From NCBI RefSeq assembly GCF_014654895.1, contig NZ_BNBE01000001.1, forward strand, positions 3,122,501 through 3,186,500: 64,000 nt of DNA, in the 5' to 3' direction. Both the position numbers and the translations under genes were made by a program. The notes beneath the pieces are model-generated. The model had not been told where the DNA came from. It was given only the letters and a program-made list of their open reading frames with translations, and did no database searches. This stretch comes from Streptomyces filamentosus (GTDB lineage Bacteria > Actinomycetota > Actinomycetes > Streptomycetales > Streptomycetaceae). Positions 1 to 9,977 of this stretch are shown piece after piece (the stretch's first letter is position 1; each line of letters starts with the position of its first letter).

Positions 1-1166
<1,166 letters not shown>

Positions 1167-1243
1167 TCAGTTGCTCGCGTCCACTGTGTTTGTTCTGAAG
1201 TAACGAACTCGCCAAGTATCTGGCTGGAGTTCAACTTCATAGT

Positions 1244-1362
1244 GTTTCGGTGGTCATAGCGTTAGGGAAACGCCCGGTTACATTCCGAACCCGGAAGCTA
1301 AGCCTTTCAGCGCCGATGGTACTGCAGGGGGGACCCTGTGGGAGAGTAGGACGCCGCCGAAC
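1244..1362 (+). rRNA. rrf: 5S ribosomal RNA
   Basis: This is a complete 5S rRNA of about 119 bases. It starts GTTTCGGTGGTCATAGCG, has the conserved CCCGGTTACATTCCGAACCC stretch, and ends with GACGCCGCCGAAC pairing back to the start. It is the last gene of the rrn operon and is followed directly by a terminator. Confidence 0.97.
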
Positions 1363-1370
1363 AATTTTTA

Positions 1371-1412
1371 GCCTCAACCCCAGGACAAAAGTCCTGGGGT
1401 TGAGGCATTTTT
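1371..1412 (+). terminator. rrn operon intrinsic terminator
   Basis: A perfect 16-bp inverted repeat (1371-1386 and 1391-1406) with an AAAA loop is followed by ATTTTT. It lies 8 bases after 5S rRNA. This is one of the few terminators here with a real U tract, as expected for a strongly transcribed operon. It lies only about 20 bases ahead of the next gene. Confidence 0.93.
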
Positions 1413-1430
1413 GCGTTCTAGTCTGGTCGT

Positions 1431-2078
1431 ATGCGCTACGACCTGGTCATCTTCGACAACGACGGCGTGCTCGTCGACAGCGAGCCGCTTTCCAACCGGC
1501 TGCTCGCCGGCTATCTCACCGAACTCGGACACCCCACCACCTACGAGGACTCCCTCCGCGACTACATGGGCGCCGCCATGCACCGGGTGCACGACCTCGT
1601 GGGGGAGCGGAGCGGGCAGCGGCTGCCGGAGGACTTCGACGAGGTGTTCCACGCGCGGGTCTTCGCCGCCTTCCGGGCCGAGCTGGAGCCGGTGCCGGGG
1701 GCGGCCGACGTGCTCAAGGCGCTGGTGGCCGCCGGGGTGCCGTACTGCGTGGCCTCGTCCGGGAGCCACGAGCGGATCCGGGTCGGCCACCGGAAGACCG
1801 GGCTCGACGCCTGGTTCCCCGACGAACTCGTCTTCAGCGCCGAGGACGTGGGCCGCGGGAAGCCGGCGCCGGACCTCTTCCTCCACGCCGCCGAACGGAT
1901 GGGCGTGGCACCCGGACGGTGCGTGGTGATCGAGGACAGCCGGCTCGGCGTGCAGGCGGCCCTCGCCGCCGGGATGGACGTCCACGGCTTCACGGCGATG
2001 ACCCCCGAGGACCGGCTGGCCGGAGCGCGGGGCTTCTTCTCGCGGATGGAGGAACTCCCGGCGATTTTGGGTCTGTGA
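1431..2078 (+). CDS. HAD family hydrolase (beta-phosphoglucomutase-like)
   Basis: A 215-residue HAD-superfamily phosphatase or phosphomutase, probably cytosolic. The nucleophile motif DNDGVLVDSE lies at residues 9-18; the first Asp of the usual DxD pair would form the phospho-aspartate. An SSG motif (motif II) comes near residue 109, a GRGKPAPD lysine motif near 140 and a VIEDSRLG acidic motif near 166. The cap lies between motifs I and II, as in phosphoglycolate phosphatase and beta-phosphoglucomutase. The substrate cannot be told. It starts 18 bases after the rrn terminator and stands alone. Confidence 0.88.
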   Translation: MRYDLVIFDNDGVLVDSEPLSNRLLAGYLTELGHPTTYEDSLRDYMGAAMHRVHDLVGERSGQRLPEDFDEVFHARVFAAFRAELEPVPGAADVLKALVAAGVPYCVASSGSHERIRVGHRKTGLDAWFPDELVFSAEDVGRGKPAPDLFLHAAERMGVAPGRCVVIEDSRLGVQAALAAGMDVHGFTAMTPEDRLAGARGFFSRMEELPAILGL

Positions 2079-2121
2079 TCCATCTACCCAGCGGTAGGTT
2101 CCGGCCCTACGCTGAGCCGCC

Positions 2122-3318
2122 ATGACCGATGCGCGGCTGCGGCGGGGACGCGGTTCCCTGGCCTTCAGTTTCTTCGTCCAGGGCGTGGCCTTCGCCCTGC
2201 TCGTGACCCGAATACCCGGGATCCAGGACCGGTACGGAATCTCCGACGGGCTCCTGCCCCTCTTCCTGGCCGCCGTGCCGATCCTCGCCGGAGCGGCGAG
2301 CGTGGCGACGGAGAAGGTCGTCGCCCGGGTGGCGCCCTCGCGGGTGCTGCGGTGGTCGCAGCCCGTCGTCCTGCTCGCCCTGCTGGGCGTGGGCGCGGGG
2401 GACGCGCTGTGGATGGCCGCCGTGGCGCTCGGCGCGTTCGGGCTCTCCGTCGGCGCGCTCGACGCGTCCATGAACATGCTGGGGGTGAGCCTCCAGCGGA
2501 CGTACGGCCGGAGCATCATGCTCGGCTTCCACGCCGCGTACAGCCTCGGCGGGATCGCCGGGGCCTCGCTGGCGTGGGTGGGGGCGCACTGGCACCTGTC
2601 GCTGTTCTGGTCCTATCTCCCGGTGGTCGTGGTCCTGGCGCCGGCCGCGTACCTCGGCAGCCGGTGGTACGTGGACGGGAAGCCGGCCGCGGACGGGGGC
2701 GCGGAGGCGAAGGGAGGGTCCCCGGCGTTCAGGCTGCTGCTGCCGCTGTGCCTGGTGATGACCTTCGCGTACATCGGGGACTCGACGGTCTCCAACTGGT
2801 CGGCGAAGTACCTCCAGGACGTGCTCGGCAGCTCCGAGGAGGCGGCGACCGTCCCGTACAACGCGTACATGGTGACGACGCTCCTCGGGCGGGCCGTGGG
2901 TGACCTGGGGGTGCGGTACTTCGGGGCTTCGGTGGTCGTGCGGGCCGGGGCCGTGCTCGCCGCCTGCGGGTTCGCGCTGGTGGCGGTGGCGCCGTCGGCG
3001 TGGGTGGGCATCGCGGCCTTCACCGTGCTGGGCCTGGGGCTGAGCGTGATCGTGCCGCAGACCTTCGCGGCGGCCGGGCGGCTCTTCCCGGGGAACAGCG
3101 ACGCCGCCGTCGCGCGGCTCAACGTCTTCAACTACGTCGGCTTCCTCGTCGGCTCGCCGCTCGTGGGGGCCCTCGGGGACGCGTGGAGCTACCGCGGGGC
3201 CATGCTGGTGCCGATGGTGCTCGTCCTCGTCACGGTGGCGTATGCCACGTCGTTCGGGTCGCGGGAGGCCCGATACGGTGGCGGGCATGAGCGGCCGCGC
3301 ACTGTTGATGTGGGATGA
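2122..3318 (+). CDS. MFS transporter
   Basis: A 398-residue integral membrane protein with about 12 hydrophobic segments in two six-helix halves, typical of major facilitator carriers. A hydrophilic loop rich in Gly, Ala and Lys lies near residues 190-205, where the central loop is expected. It resembles the YbjJ/FsrB-like MFS proteins; the substrate is unknown. The ATG sits 43 bases after the HAD gene. Its last 32 bases overlap the start of the acuC-like gene in another frame, which suggests co-transcription. Confidence 0.85.
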   Translation: MTDARLRRGRGSLAFSFFVQGVAFALLVTRIPGIQDRYGISDGLLPLFLAAVPILAGAASVATEKVVARVAPSRVLRWSQPVVLLALLGVGAGDALWMAAVALGAFGLSVGALDASMNMLGVSLQRTYGRSIMLGFHAAYSLGGIAGASLAWVGAHWHLSLFWSYLPVVVVLAPAAYLGSRWYVDGKPAADGGAEAKGGSPAFRLLLPLCLVMTFAYIGDSTVSNWSAKYLQDVLGSSEEAATVPYNAYMVTTLLGRAVGDLGVRYFGASVVVRAGAVLAACGFALVAVAPSAWVGIAAFTVLGLGLSVIVPQTFAAAGRLFPGNSDAAVARLNVFNYVGFLVGSPLVGALGDAWSYRGAMLVPMVLVLVTVAYATSFGSREARYGGGHERPRTVDVG

Positions 3319-4462
3319 AGCTGTCACGGGGTACGACTTCGGGCCCCAGCACCCGATGGACCCGGTGCGGCTCGCGCTGACCATGGGGCTCGTCCGGTCC
3401 TTCGGGCTCGACGGGGCGGTCGACGTCGTCGCCGCCCGGCCCGCCGGGGACTCCACGCTGCGGCTCGTGCACCGGGAGGACTACGTGGCCGCGGTGAAGG
3501 CCGCCTCGGCCGACCCGCGCCACGCCGACCAGGGCTACGGGCTCGGGACGGTCGACGACCCGGCGTTCGAGGGGATGCACGAGGCGTCCGCGCTGATCGC
3601 CGGGCAGTCGGTGGCGGCCGCGGAGGCCGTGTGGCGGGGCGAGGCGGAGCACGCCGTGAACTTCGCCGGCGGGCTGCACCACGCCATGCCCGGCGCCGCC
3701 TCCGGGTTCTGCGTCTACAACGACGCCTCGCTCGCCATCGCCCGGCTCCTCGAACTGGGCGCGGAGCGGGTCGCGTACGTCGACGTCGACGTGCACCACG
3801 GCGACGGGGTGCAGGCGGCCTTCTGGGAGGACCCGCGGGTCCTGACGATCTCGCTGCACGAGCACCCGCGGACCCTCTTCCCGCAGACCGGATGGCCGGA
3901 GGAGACCGGGGCGAGCGGGCCCGGCGAGGGCGGCGCGGTCAACGTGGCGCTGCCGGCCGGGACCGGGGACGCGGGCTGGCTGCGGGCCTTCCACGCCGTC
4001 GTCCCCGAACTGCTCGCCGGCTTCCGGCCCCAGGTCCTGGTGACCCAGCACGGGGCCGACACCCACTTCGACGACCCGCTGGCGCACCTGGCGGTGTCCC
4101 TGGACGCCCAGCGGGCCGTGCAGGAGGCATGCCACGAGCTGGCGCACGCGCACTCCGGCGGCCGGTGGGTGGCGCTGGGCGGCGGCGGATACGCGGTGGT
4201 CGACGTCGTCCCGCGGTCGTGGACCCACCTCGTGGGGATCGCCGCGCACGCGCCCGTGGCGCCCGAGACGGTCGTGCCGTCCTCGTGGCGGGACGAGGTG
4301 TACGCGCGGACCCGGCAGCTGGGCCCGGGGCGGATGACGGACGGCCGGTGGCCGGTGGACTTCCGCGACTGGTCGGCGGGTTACGACCCCGCCGACCGGC
4401 TGGACCAGGCGGTCCTCGCGACCCGGCGGGCGGCCTTCCCGCTGCGCGGCCTCCTCGCCTGA
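3287..4462 (+). CDS. acuC: acetoin utilization protein AcuC (HDAC-like deacetylase)
   Basis: A 391-residue class I/II histone-deacetylase-fold enzyme. The catalytic His pair is GLHHAMPG (H131-H132). The zinc ligands are in VDVDVHHGDG (D168, H170), with a further Asp in QHGADTHFDDP. In Bacillus, AcuC deacetylates acetyl-CoA synthetase; the substrate here is inferred. An upstream in-frame start at 3242 exists, but the ATG at 3287 matches the family N-terminus (a short lead before WDEAV). It overlaps the preceding MFS gene by 32 bases. Confidence 0.9.
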   Translation: MSGRALLMWDEAVTGYDFGPQHPMDPVRLALTMGLVRSFGLDGAVDVVAARPAGDSTLRLVHREDYVAAVKAASADPRHADQGYGLGTVDDPAFEGMHEASALIAGQSVAAAEAVWRGEAEHAVNFAGGLHHAMPGAASGFCVYNDASLAIARLLELGAERVAYVDVDVHHGDGVQAAFWEDPRVLTISLHEHPRTLFPQTGWPEETGASGPGEGGAVNVALPAGTGDAGWLRAFHAVVPELLAGFRPQVLVTQHGADTHFDDPLAHLAVSLDAQRAVQEACHELAHAHSGGRWVALGGGGYAVVDVVPRSWTHLVGIAAHAPVAPETVVPSSWRDEVYARTRQLGPGRMTDGRWPVDFRDWSAGYDPADRLDQAVLATRRAAFPLRGLLA

Positions 4463-4559
4463 GCCGCGCCCGCCCGATCCGTACCCCTTGTTACGCCAAC
4501 TGTGCGGCGCCCGGCCGGTTTTGACGTTTCGGCAGGATCGATCCGGCAGCATCGGAAGG

Positions 4560-5375
4560 GTGTTGAGTACCGGGGCGCTGCGGGCGCATCTGTTGGCGGC
4601 GGGGTTGGCGGGGACGGTGGCTACCTCGCGGGAGGAGAGCCTGCGGAGTTACCGGCTCTTCGCCGCGCGGGACCCGCGGGTGACGCTGGGGCTCGTGCCG
4701 GCCGGAGGCTGGGGCGAGCCGGAGCTGCTGCGGCTGATGGCGGAGAAGTGCGGGGTCTCGGAGGACCCGGCGCACCGGTCGGGACCGGACGTGATCGACC
4801 CGGAGCGGACCCTGCGGGGGCTCGACGCCTTCGCGGGACGGCTCGCGGAGGCGGCGGCGCGACGGGCCCCGGTGCTCTTCGGCACGGGCCATCCGCACCG
4901 CCTGCTCGGTTTCTACGCCGCTCTCGCAGACGCCTTGTCGGCGGTGGGATGTGACGTACTCACCCCCGCGCAGGGGCGATGTGTCGACATGGCGACCCGG
5001 TTCGGTCTACGCACGCACCGCGTCGACTACGTGCGCGGCGTCGCGTTCGTACGGCAGGAGGAGCCCCCGGAGGGTGGGCGCGAGGCGGGGGCGCACTCCC
5101 ATTCGGCGCTGCCGGTCAGGGCCGCGCTGGAGAGTGCGGCGCAGGCCGGCGGGCCGCTGCCCGCGCTGGTCGTGGGGGACCACGGATGGGTCTGCGGTGC
5201 TGGTCAGCTGGGTATCGAGGCGATCGGGCTGGCCGACACGGACGATCCCGCGCTCTTCGTCGGGGAGGCCGAGGGGCAGGTGGCGGTGGCCGTCCCGATC
5301 GATGACGGGGTGCGCTCGGCGTACTACCGTCCCCTCACGCGCTATGTACTCAATCGAGCGTGTCTGTCACGGTAA
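4560..5375 (+). CDS. phosphatase-like protein, function unknown
   Basis: A 271-residue soluble protein found next to acuC and the excisionase-like gene in streptomycetes, where it is often labelled phosphatase. It shows His-containing stretches GTGHPHRLLG and HSHSALP, and VVGDHGW followed by a GQLGIEAIGLADTDDPALF stretch, but no motif proves catalysis. A TTG start exists at 4488. I prefer GTG 4560, because a TTGACG element at 4521-4526 with a weak -10 near 4547 would place the transcript start at or next to this codon, implying a leaderless mRNA. Confidence 0.7.
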   Translation: MLSTGALRAHLLAAGLAGTVATSREESLRSYRLFAARDPRVTLGLVPAGGWGEPELLRLMAEKCGVSEDPAHRSGPDVIDPERTLRGLDAFAGRLAEAAARRAPVLFGTGHPHRLLGFYAALADALSAVGCDVLTPAQGRCVDMATRFGLRTHRVDYVRGVAFVRQEEPPEGGREAGAHSHSALPVRAALESAAQAGGPLPALVVGDHGWVCGAGQLGIEAIGLADTDDPALFVGEAEGQVAVAVPIDDGVRSAYYRPLTRYVLNRACLSR

Positions 5376-5502
5376 ACGGGCGATAGGGGCTCCTCTTCCC
5401 CACTCGCACCACCCGCCCCTACTCTGATTCGTGAGCGTTCGACGACGAAGAGTCACCGGAGGGGAAGCCGGTGGGCGTCGCGGCGGAAGGTACAGGTGGG
5501 TC

Positions 5503-5712
5503 ATGGCTGCTGGCGATCGGCCTCTCAACGAGGTCAAGTTCCTGACCGTGGCGGAAGTCGCCGCGGTGATGCGCGTCTCGAAGATGACCGTGTACCGCTT
5601 GGTGCACAGCGGTCATCTACCGGCGATCCGGGTGGGCAGGTCCTTCCGGGTCCCGGAACAGGCTGTTCACGAGTACCTGAGGGAGTCGTACGTGGGGGTG
5701 GGGACCGCGTAG
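5503..5712 (+). CDS. excisionase-type helix-turn-helix DNA-binding protein (BldC-like)
   Basis: A 69-residue protein that is almost entirely one MerR/excisionase winged helix: FLTVAEVAAVMRVSKMTVYRLVHSG for the HTH, then IRVGRSFRVPEQAVHEYL for the wing and last helix. It is the size and type of BldC and of the S. coelicolor gene I remember as bdtA (SCO3328). ATG 5503 is chosen over the in-frame start at 5431 because the family begins just before the RPLNEV segment. It probably binds DNA as head-to-tail arrays, as BldC does; targets are unknown. Confidence 0.88.
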   Translation: MAAGDRPLNEVKFLTVAEVAAVMRVSKMTVYRLVHSGHLPAIRVGRSFRVPEQAVHEYLRESYVGVGTA

Positions 5713-5864
5713 CGGACGCGCGGCCGTCCTGCGGCTGAACGGTCGGTGAGAGCCGTACCGCCCTCGGATTACTCGTGTGGTGCGAGGAGCGGTAGGCTGA
5801 CCCCTCGTAGGTCGTGTGGGCCCAGACGCCCCGCACCAGTGAGAAGAAGTGAGCGAGGGTAGTC

Positions 5865-5963
5865 GTGGGCTCTGTTATCAAGAAGCGGCGCAAGCGGATG
5901 GCCAAGAAGAAGCACCGCAAGCTGCTCAAGCGCACGCGCGTTCAGCGTCGCAACAAGAAGTAA
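5865..5963 (+). CDS. AURKAIP1/COX24-domain small basic protein
   Basis: A 32-residue, Lys/Arg-rich protein: start [18 protein letters not shown], end RVQRRNKK. It matches the short actinobacterial family annotated as AURKAIP1/COX24 domain, related to a mitochondrial small-subunit ribosomal protein, so a ribosome-associated role is inferred. GTG is preceded by GAGGG seven bases away. It is followed by a hairpin, so it looks monocistronic. Confidence 0.9.
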   Translation: MGSVIKKRRKRMAKKKHRKLLKRTRVQRRNKK

Positions 5964-5999
5964 GAGAACGGCAGCCGCCCGCGCGGCAGCCGCGAGAGG

Positions 6000-6034
6000 C
6001 GTGGCCCTCCACCACCAGGTGGGGGGCCACGTTT
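6000..6034 (+). terminator. intrinsic terminator after the 32-residue gene
   Basis: CGTGGCC (6000-6006) pairs with GGCCACG (6025-6031), with further inner pairing between CTCCACC and GGTGGGG, and TTT follows. It lies 37 bases after the stop codon and before the epimerase gene. Confidence 0.75.
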
Positions 6035-6111
6035 CATTGCGCCGAAATCCGCAGGCGCTACGGTGGCGGCTACGGGAAGACGCCAGGGAAGACCGACGGA
6101 AGGCGCTGATC

Positions 6112-7173
6112 TTGGGCAAGGTCGTGCTCGTCACCGGTGCGGCCCGGCACCTGGGGGGCCGGTTCGTACGGCGGATCCAGCGGGATCCGGGGGTGGACCG
6201 GGTGGTGGCCGTGGACGCGGTCGAACCGGCGCACTCCCTGGGGGCCGCCGACTTCGTCAGGGCGGACATCCGCCGCCCGGCCATCGCCAAGGTGCTCGCG
6301 GAGCACGGGGTGGACACGGTGGTGCACCTCGACGTGACGGGGACGGCGCTGGGCGCGGGCGGCCGGACGTCGGTCAAGGAGACCAACGTCATCGGCACCA
6401 TGCAGCTGCTGGGGGCCTGCCAGAAGTCGCCGCGGGTCGGCCGGCTCGTGGTGAAGTCCAGTACGACCGTCTACGGCTCCGCACCCCGGGATCCGGCGGT
6501 CTTCACCGAGACGACGCCGGCGAAGGCGCTGCCGAGCGGCGGCTTCGCGAAGGACGCCGTCGAGGTCGAGGGCTACGTGCGGGGCTTCGCCCGGCGCCGG
6601 CCGGACGTGGCGGTGTGCGTGCTGCGCTTCGCGAACATCCTGGGGCCCCGGGTGGAGTCGCCGCTGACCGAGTACCTGTCGCTGCCGGTGCTGCCGACGG
6701 TCCTGGGCTACGACCCGCGGCTCCAGTTCGTCCACGAGGACGACGTGATCGACGTGCTGGGGCTGGTGGCGCAGGAGCCGGCCGGGGCCTCGCTGAACAG
6801 CGGCACCTTCAACGTGGCGGGCGACGGGGTGCTGCTGCTGTCGCAGTGCGCCCGGCGGCTCGGGCGGCCGACGGTGCCCGTGCTGCTGCCGGCGGTCACC
6901 TGGGTGGGCTCCGCGCTGCGGACGGTGGGCCTGACGGACTTCGCGCCCGAGCAGATCCGGCTCCTCACGCACGGCCGGGTCGTCTCGACCGCGCAGCTGC
7001 GGGAGGTCCTGGGCTTCTGGCCGCGCTACACGACGGCGGAGGCGTTCGCGGACTTCGCGGCGAGCCGGGGACCGGGGCCGCTGCCCCCGGCGGTCCTGGC
7101 GGGCGCGGTGGACCGGCTGGCCGGCCGGCTCGTCCCGGGCGCCCCCGTGACCCCTTCCGACGACGGTGCCTGA
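6112..7173 (+). CDS. NAD-dependent epimerase/dehydratase
   Basis: A 353-residue extended short-chain dehydrogenase. A Rossmann glycine motif TGAARHLGG lies within the first 20 residues, VRADIRRP gives the adenine pocket, and SSTTVYGSAP supplies the Ser/Thr of the active site. The usual YxxxK is not clear: the corresponding region reads FAKDAVEVEGYVRGF, so catalysis may be altered. The TTG start (6112) follows GGAAGG at about nine bases and gives the normal GKVVLVTG N-terminus. The next gene, an acyltransferase, starts 12 bases later, so the two are probably one operon acting on cell-envelope metabolites. Confidence 0.82.
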   Translation: MGKVVLVTGAARHLGGRFVRRIQRDPGVDRVVAVDAVEPAHSLGAADFVRADIRRPAIAKVLAEHGVDTVVHLDVTGTALGAGGRTSVKETNVIGTMQLLGACQKSPRVGRLVVKSSTTVYGSAPRDPAVFTETTPAKALPSGGFAKDAVEVEGYVRGFARRRPDVAVCVLRFANILGPRVESPLTEYLSLPVLPTVLGYDPRLQFVHEDDVIDVLGLVAQEPAGASLNSGTFNVAGDGVLLLSQCARRLGRPTVPVLLPAVTWVGSALRTVGLTDFAPEQIRLLTHGRVVSTAQLREVLGFWPRYTTAEAFADFAASRGPGPLPPAVLAGAVDRLAGRLVPGAPVTPSDDGA

Positions 7174-7185
7174 GGAGCGGCGACA

Positions 7186-8274
7186 GTGATGGCGGACGCC
7201 AAGGTGATTCCTTTCGACGACGACCGTTCGCGGGCCCGGCGGCGCCCGGCCCGGTCCGAGGACCCGGCCGGTCCCGACACGGGGACGGCGGCGGTACGGG
7301 CGCTGCCGGGCGCCCGCGAGGCCGGGCAGCCCGCTGCTCCGGAGCCGGCCGCCCCGGGGGTGGGTGCTCCGGGATCCGGTGCTGAGGCGTCCGGTGCTGC
7401 GGAGGCTTCCGCAGGGGAGGCTTCAGGCGGCCGGTCGGGCTGGGAGCGGCGGCTCGCGGGCGGGCTGGCCTTCCTGCGGCGGCGGGTCACCGGTGAGTAC
7501 GAGGTCGACGAGTTCGGGTACGACGCCGAGCTGACCGACCAGGTGCTGATGTCGCTGCTGCGTCCGGTGTACGAGAAGTACTTCCGGGTGGAGGTGAAGG
7601 GCGTCGAGAACATCCCGGAGAAGGGCGGGGCGCTGATCGTCGCCAACCACTCCGGGACGCTGCCGCTGGACGGGCTGATGATGCAGGTGGCGGTGCACGA
7701 CCACCATCCGGCGGGCCGGCACCTGCGGCTGCTCGCGGCGGACCTGGTCTTCGTGCTGCCGGTGGTCAACGAGCTGGCCCGGAAGGCGGGGCACACCCTG
7801 GCGTGCGCGGAGGACGCGGAGCGGCTGCTGCGGGCGGGCGAGGTCGTCGGGGTGATGCCGGAGGGCTTCAAGGGGATCGGGAAGCCGTTCTCGGAGCGGT
7901 ACAAGCTCCAGCGGTTCGGGCGGGGCGGCTTCGTCTCGACGGCGCTGCGGGCGGGGGTGCCGATCGTGCCCTGCTCGATCGTGGGCGCCGAGGAGATCTA
8001 CCCGATGATCGGCAACGCGAAGACGCTGGCGCGGCTGCTCGGGCTGCCGTACGTGCCGATCACGCCGACCTTCCCGTGGCTGGGTCCGCTGGGGGCGCTG
8101 CCGCTGCCGACGAAGTGGACGATCCAGTTCGGCGAGCCGATCCCCACGGACTCCTATCCGGCGGAGGCGGCGGAGGACCCGATGCTGATGTTCAACCTGA
8201 CGGACCAGGTCCGGGAGCAGATCCAGCACACGCTGTACAAGCTGCTGGTGCAGCGGCGGTCGGTCTTCTTCTGA
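7186..8274 (+). CDS. lysophospholipid acyltransferase family protein (PlsC-like)
   Basis: A 362-residue membrane-associated acyltransferase. The first 85 residues are a low-complexity Ala/Gly/Pro-rich leader. The PlsC domain shows the catalytic NHSGTLPLD motif (HxxxxD near residues 154-159), VMPEGFKGIGKPF (the EG motif) and a VPIVPCSIVG segment. It likely makes phosphatidic acid or acylates a related lipid. GTG 7186 is used because GAGGAG lies 8 bases upstream; ATG 7189 is the alternative. The gene is convergent with rsbN across a shared terminator. Confidence 0.88.
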   Translation: MMADAKVIPFDDDRSRARRRPARSEDPAGPDTGTAAVRALPGAREAGQPAAPEPAAPGVGAPGSGAEASGAAEASAGEASGGRSGWERRLAGGLAFLRRRVTGEYEVDEFGYDAELTDQVLMSLLRPVYEKYFRVEVKGVENIPEKGGALIVANHSGTLPLDGLMMQVAVHDHHPAGRHLRLLAADLVFVLPVVNELARKAGHTLACAEDAERLLRAGEVVGVMPEGFKGIGKPFSERYKLQRFGRGGFVSTALRAGVPIVPCSIVGAEEIYPMIGNAKTLARLLGLPYVPITPTFPWLGPLGALPLPTKWTIQFGEPIPTDSYPAEAAEDPMLMFNLTDQVREQIQHTLYKLLVQRRSVFF

Positions 8275-8316
8275 GGATCCCCGGATCGCCCCGGGAGCGG
8301 CCGTCTCCGGGCATGG

Positions 8317-8355
8317 CAGAAGGGGCGCCCCCCGTCCGTGGGGGCGCCCCTTCTG
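8317..8355. terminator. bidirectional terminator between plsC-like gene and rsbN
   Basis: An inverted repeat of about 15 bp (arms 8317-8331 and 8341-8355) lies between two convergent genes and ends a few bases before the rsbN stop codon. There is no long T run, as is common in Streptomyces. Confidence 0.85.
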
Positions 8356-8359
8356 CTTG

Positions 8360-9631
8360 TCAGCGAGCGTCCTCGCTGTCGATGCCGAGGCCCGGAAGGA
8401 GGCCCGGCAGGAGTGGCGGGATGGTGACGTCCGGGGGCGTGGGGGTCACCTGTCCGTCCTCGGGTGCGGGCGGGGTGGTGCCCGTGGGGGACGGCAGGAG
8501 GCCGCCGGTGTTGCCGCCGAGGAGGCCGTCTTCCTCGGGGGCGGTGGTACCGGTCTCGGCGCCCGGGCTCGGGGTGGCTCCGGTGCCGGTACCGCTGTCG
8601 GGGCCCGGGCCGGCGGAGTGGGCGCTGCCGGTGGGGCGGGGGGCGGTGGCCGAGGGGTCGCCCTGGGTGGGGGCTTCCTGGGTGGCCGGGGGGTGCTGCG
8701 GGTCCGTGCCCTGCGGGCGCTGCGGGGCGGCGGGGCTGCTGCTGGAGCCGCCGGTGTCGACCGCACTCCTCTCGGGGGTGCGGGGCAGCATCGACTGGAG
8801 CGGCTCGACCTCCTGGTCTATGGCGTCGAAGACGCCGGTGACCTCTTCGCCGACGTCGGCGAGCTGGACGGGGAGGCGGTCGCGCAGGCCGTTCCAGGCG
8901 TCGCGGTGGGCCTGGGAGAACGAGTTCAGCCGGGCCATGGGGGCGATCTCGCCGTTCTGGTCGTAGGCCTGGCGGAGCAGCCGGTGGCCTTCCTCGGCGT
9001 CGTGCTTCATGCCGCCGAGGGCGCGGCGGATCTCGGCGAGGGACTCGTGGTCGAGGTCGCCGGAGCGGGTGCGCTCCATGAGGCGGCGGGCCTCGCTGAG
9101 CCGGGTGGACGCCTGGTCGAGGTAGATGCCCCCGCGGTCGGCGTCGTCGTCGGCCATGCCGAGCTTGAGGTCCTCCATGCCTCGTTTGAGTCCGTAGAGC
9201 GAATCACCGGGGAGGGCGTCGGAGCTGGCGGCGGCCACGCCGCCGAAGGCTCCGGCGGCCACTCCGACGGTGAGGCCGCCCGCGGCGAGGCCCTTGGTCC
9301 AGCGGGAGCGTGGGCGGAGCTTCCGCAGGGGTGAGGCCCGGTGGGCTCCCCGTGTGGTCCGCTGCTCCGGGACGGTGGGGCCTGCGGCGGCCGTCCCCTG
9401 GGCGAACATCGCCTCCATGGCGGCGACGAGCTGGGCTCGCTGCACCACCTTGACCTCGGGGTCGAGCTCCGGCTTCGGCAGTGCGCCGAGGTCGCTCGCC
9501 AAGGTCAACAGTCGTCCCTGGTCGCCGGTGTCGGCGGGGGCGTCGGGCCGTTCGGCTGCCGCGCCCTCGGACGTCCGGTCCTCCAGGGCCTGGGCGAAGG
9601 CGTTCGCCCGCCGGTGCACGTTCGCGATCAC
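8360..9631 (-). CDS. rsbN: anti-sigma factor RsbN for sigma-BldN (DUF5667 protein)
   Basis: A 423-residue membrane protein. The cytoplasmic N-terminus (about 1-113) should hold the sigma-binding part. A single transmembrane helix follows (about 114-135, rich in Gly/Ala/Val), then an extracytoplasmic DUF5667 region beginning ALPGDSLYGLKR, and a long Pro/Thr/Gly-rich tail. Its place directly downstream of bldN matches RsbN of S. venezuelae, which inhibits sigma-BldN. GTG 9631 is chosen because GAGGAGG (9640-9646) lies 8 bases upstream; the GTG at 9640 overlaps that site. A sigma-BldN-type promoter lies at 9763-9790. Confidence 0.9.
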   Translation of the reverse strand: MIANVHRRANAFAQALEDRTSEGAAAERPDAPADTGDQGRLLTLASDLGALPKPELDPEVKVVQRAQLVAAMEAMFAQGTAAAGPTVPEQRTTRGAHRASPLRKLRPRSRWTKGLAAGGLTVGVAAGAFGGVAAASSDALPGDSLYGLKRGMEDLKLGMADDDADRGGIYLDQASTRLSEARRLMERTRSGDLDHESLAEIRRALGGMKHDAEEGHRLLRQAYDQNGEIAPMARLNSFSQAHRDAWNGLRDRLPVQLADVGEEVTGVFDAIDQEVEPLQSMLPRTPERSAVDTGGSSSSPAAPQRPQGTDPQHPPATQEAPTQGDPSATAPRPTGSAHSAGPGPDSGTGTGATPSPGAETGTTAPEEDGLLGGNTGGLLPSPTGTTPPAPEDGQVTPTPPDVTIPPLLPGLLPGLGIDSEDAR

Positions 9632-9762
9632 TGGCGGCACCTCCTCTCGTCATGACGGTCGACTCCCCAGGGGGTCCGGAAGGTTGCGCACCTTGAGCAC
9701 ATCCACACGAAAGAGTGAGTGTCTGCGGGCAGGGCGTGACCACAGGGAGCCTGCATTTCGCA

Positions 9763-9790
9763 CAACGAGCGGCGCGGCACTTGGGTTACG
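9763..9790 (-). promoter_or_regulatory. predicted sigma-BldN promoter of rsbN
   Basis: Read on the minus strand, CGTAAC (9790-9785) is followed after 17 bases by CGTTG (9767-9763). This fits the sigma-BldN consensus as I remember it from bldMp1 and the chaplin promoters. It lies 132 bases ahead of the rsbN GTG. In S. venezuelae rsbN is a reported sigma-BldN target, so this would close a negative feedback loop. The rest of the 346-base gap between rsbN and bldN shows no gene. Confidence 0.82.
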
Positions 9791-9977
9791 CGCGAAAGAT
9801 GATCGGACCAGTGGGTCATCGAGGCGTCACCGACTGTGATGTGGGACGGGCAGTGGTGGCGTGGGGGGAGGGGTGTGGGTGAGGGGGACACGTGACCACG
9901 GGGGAGGGGGTGGGGTGAGGGGGCGGGGCGGGGATGTGGAAGAGGTGGGGACGGCGGCGGTCGGCGGCCCGCGTGGG

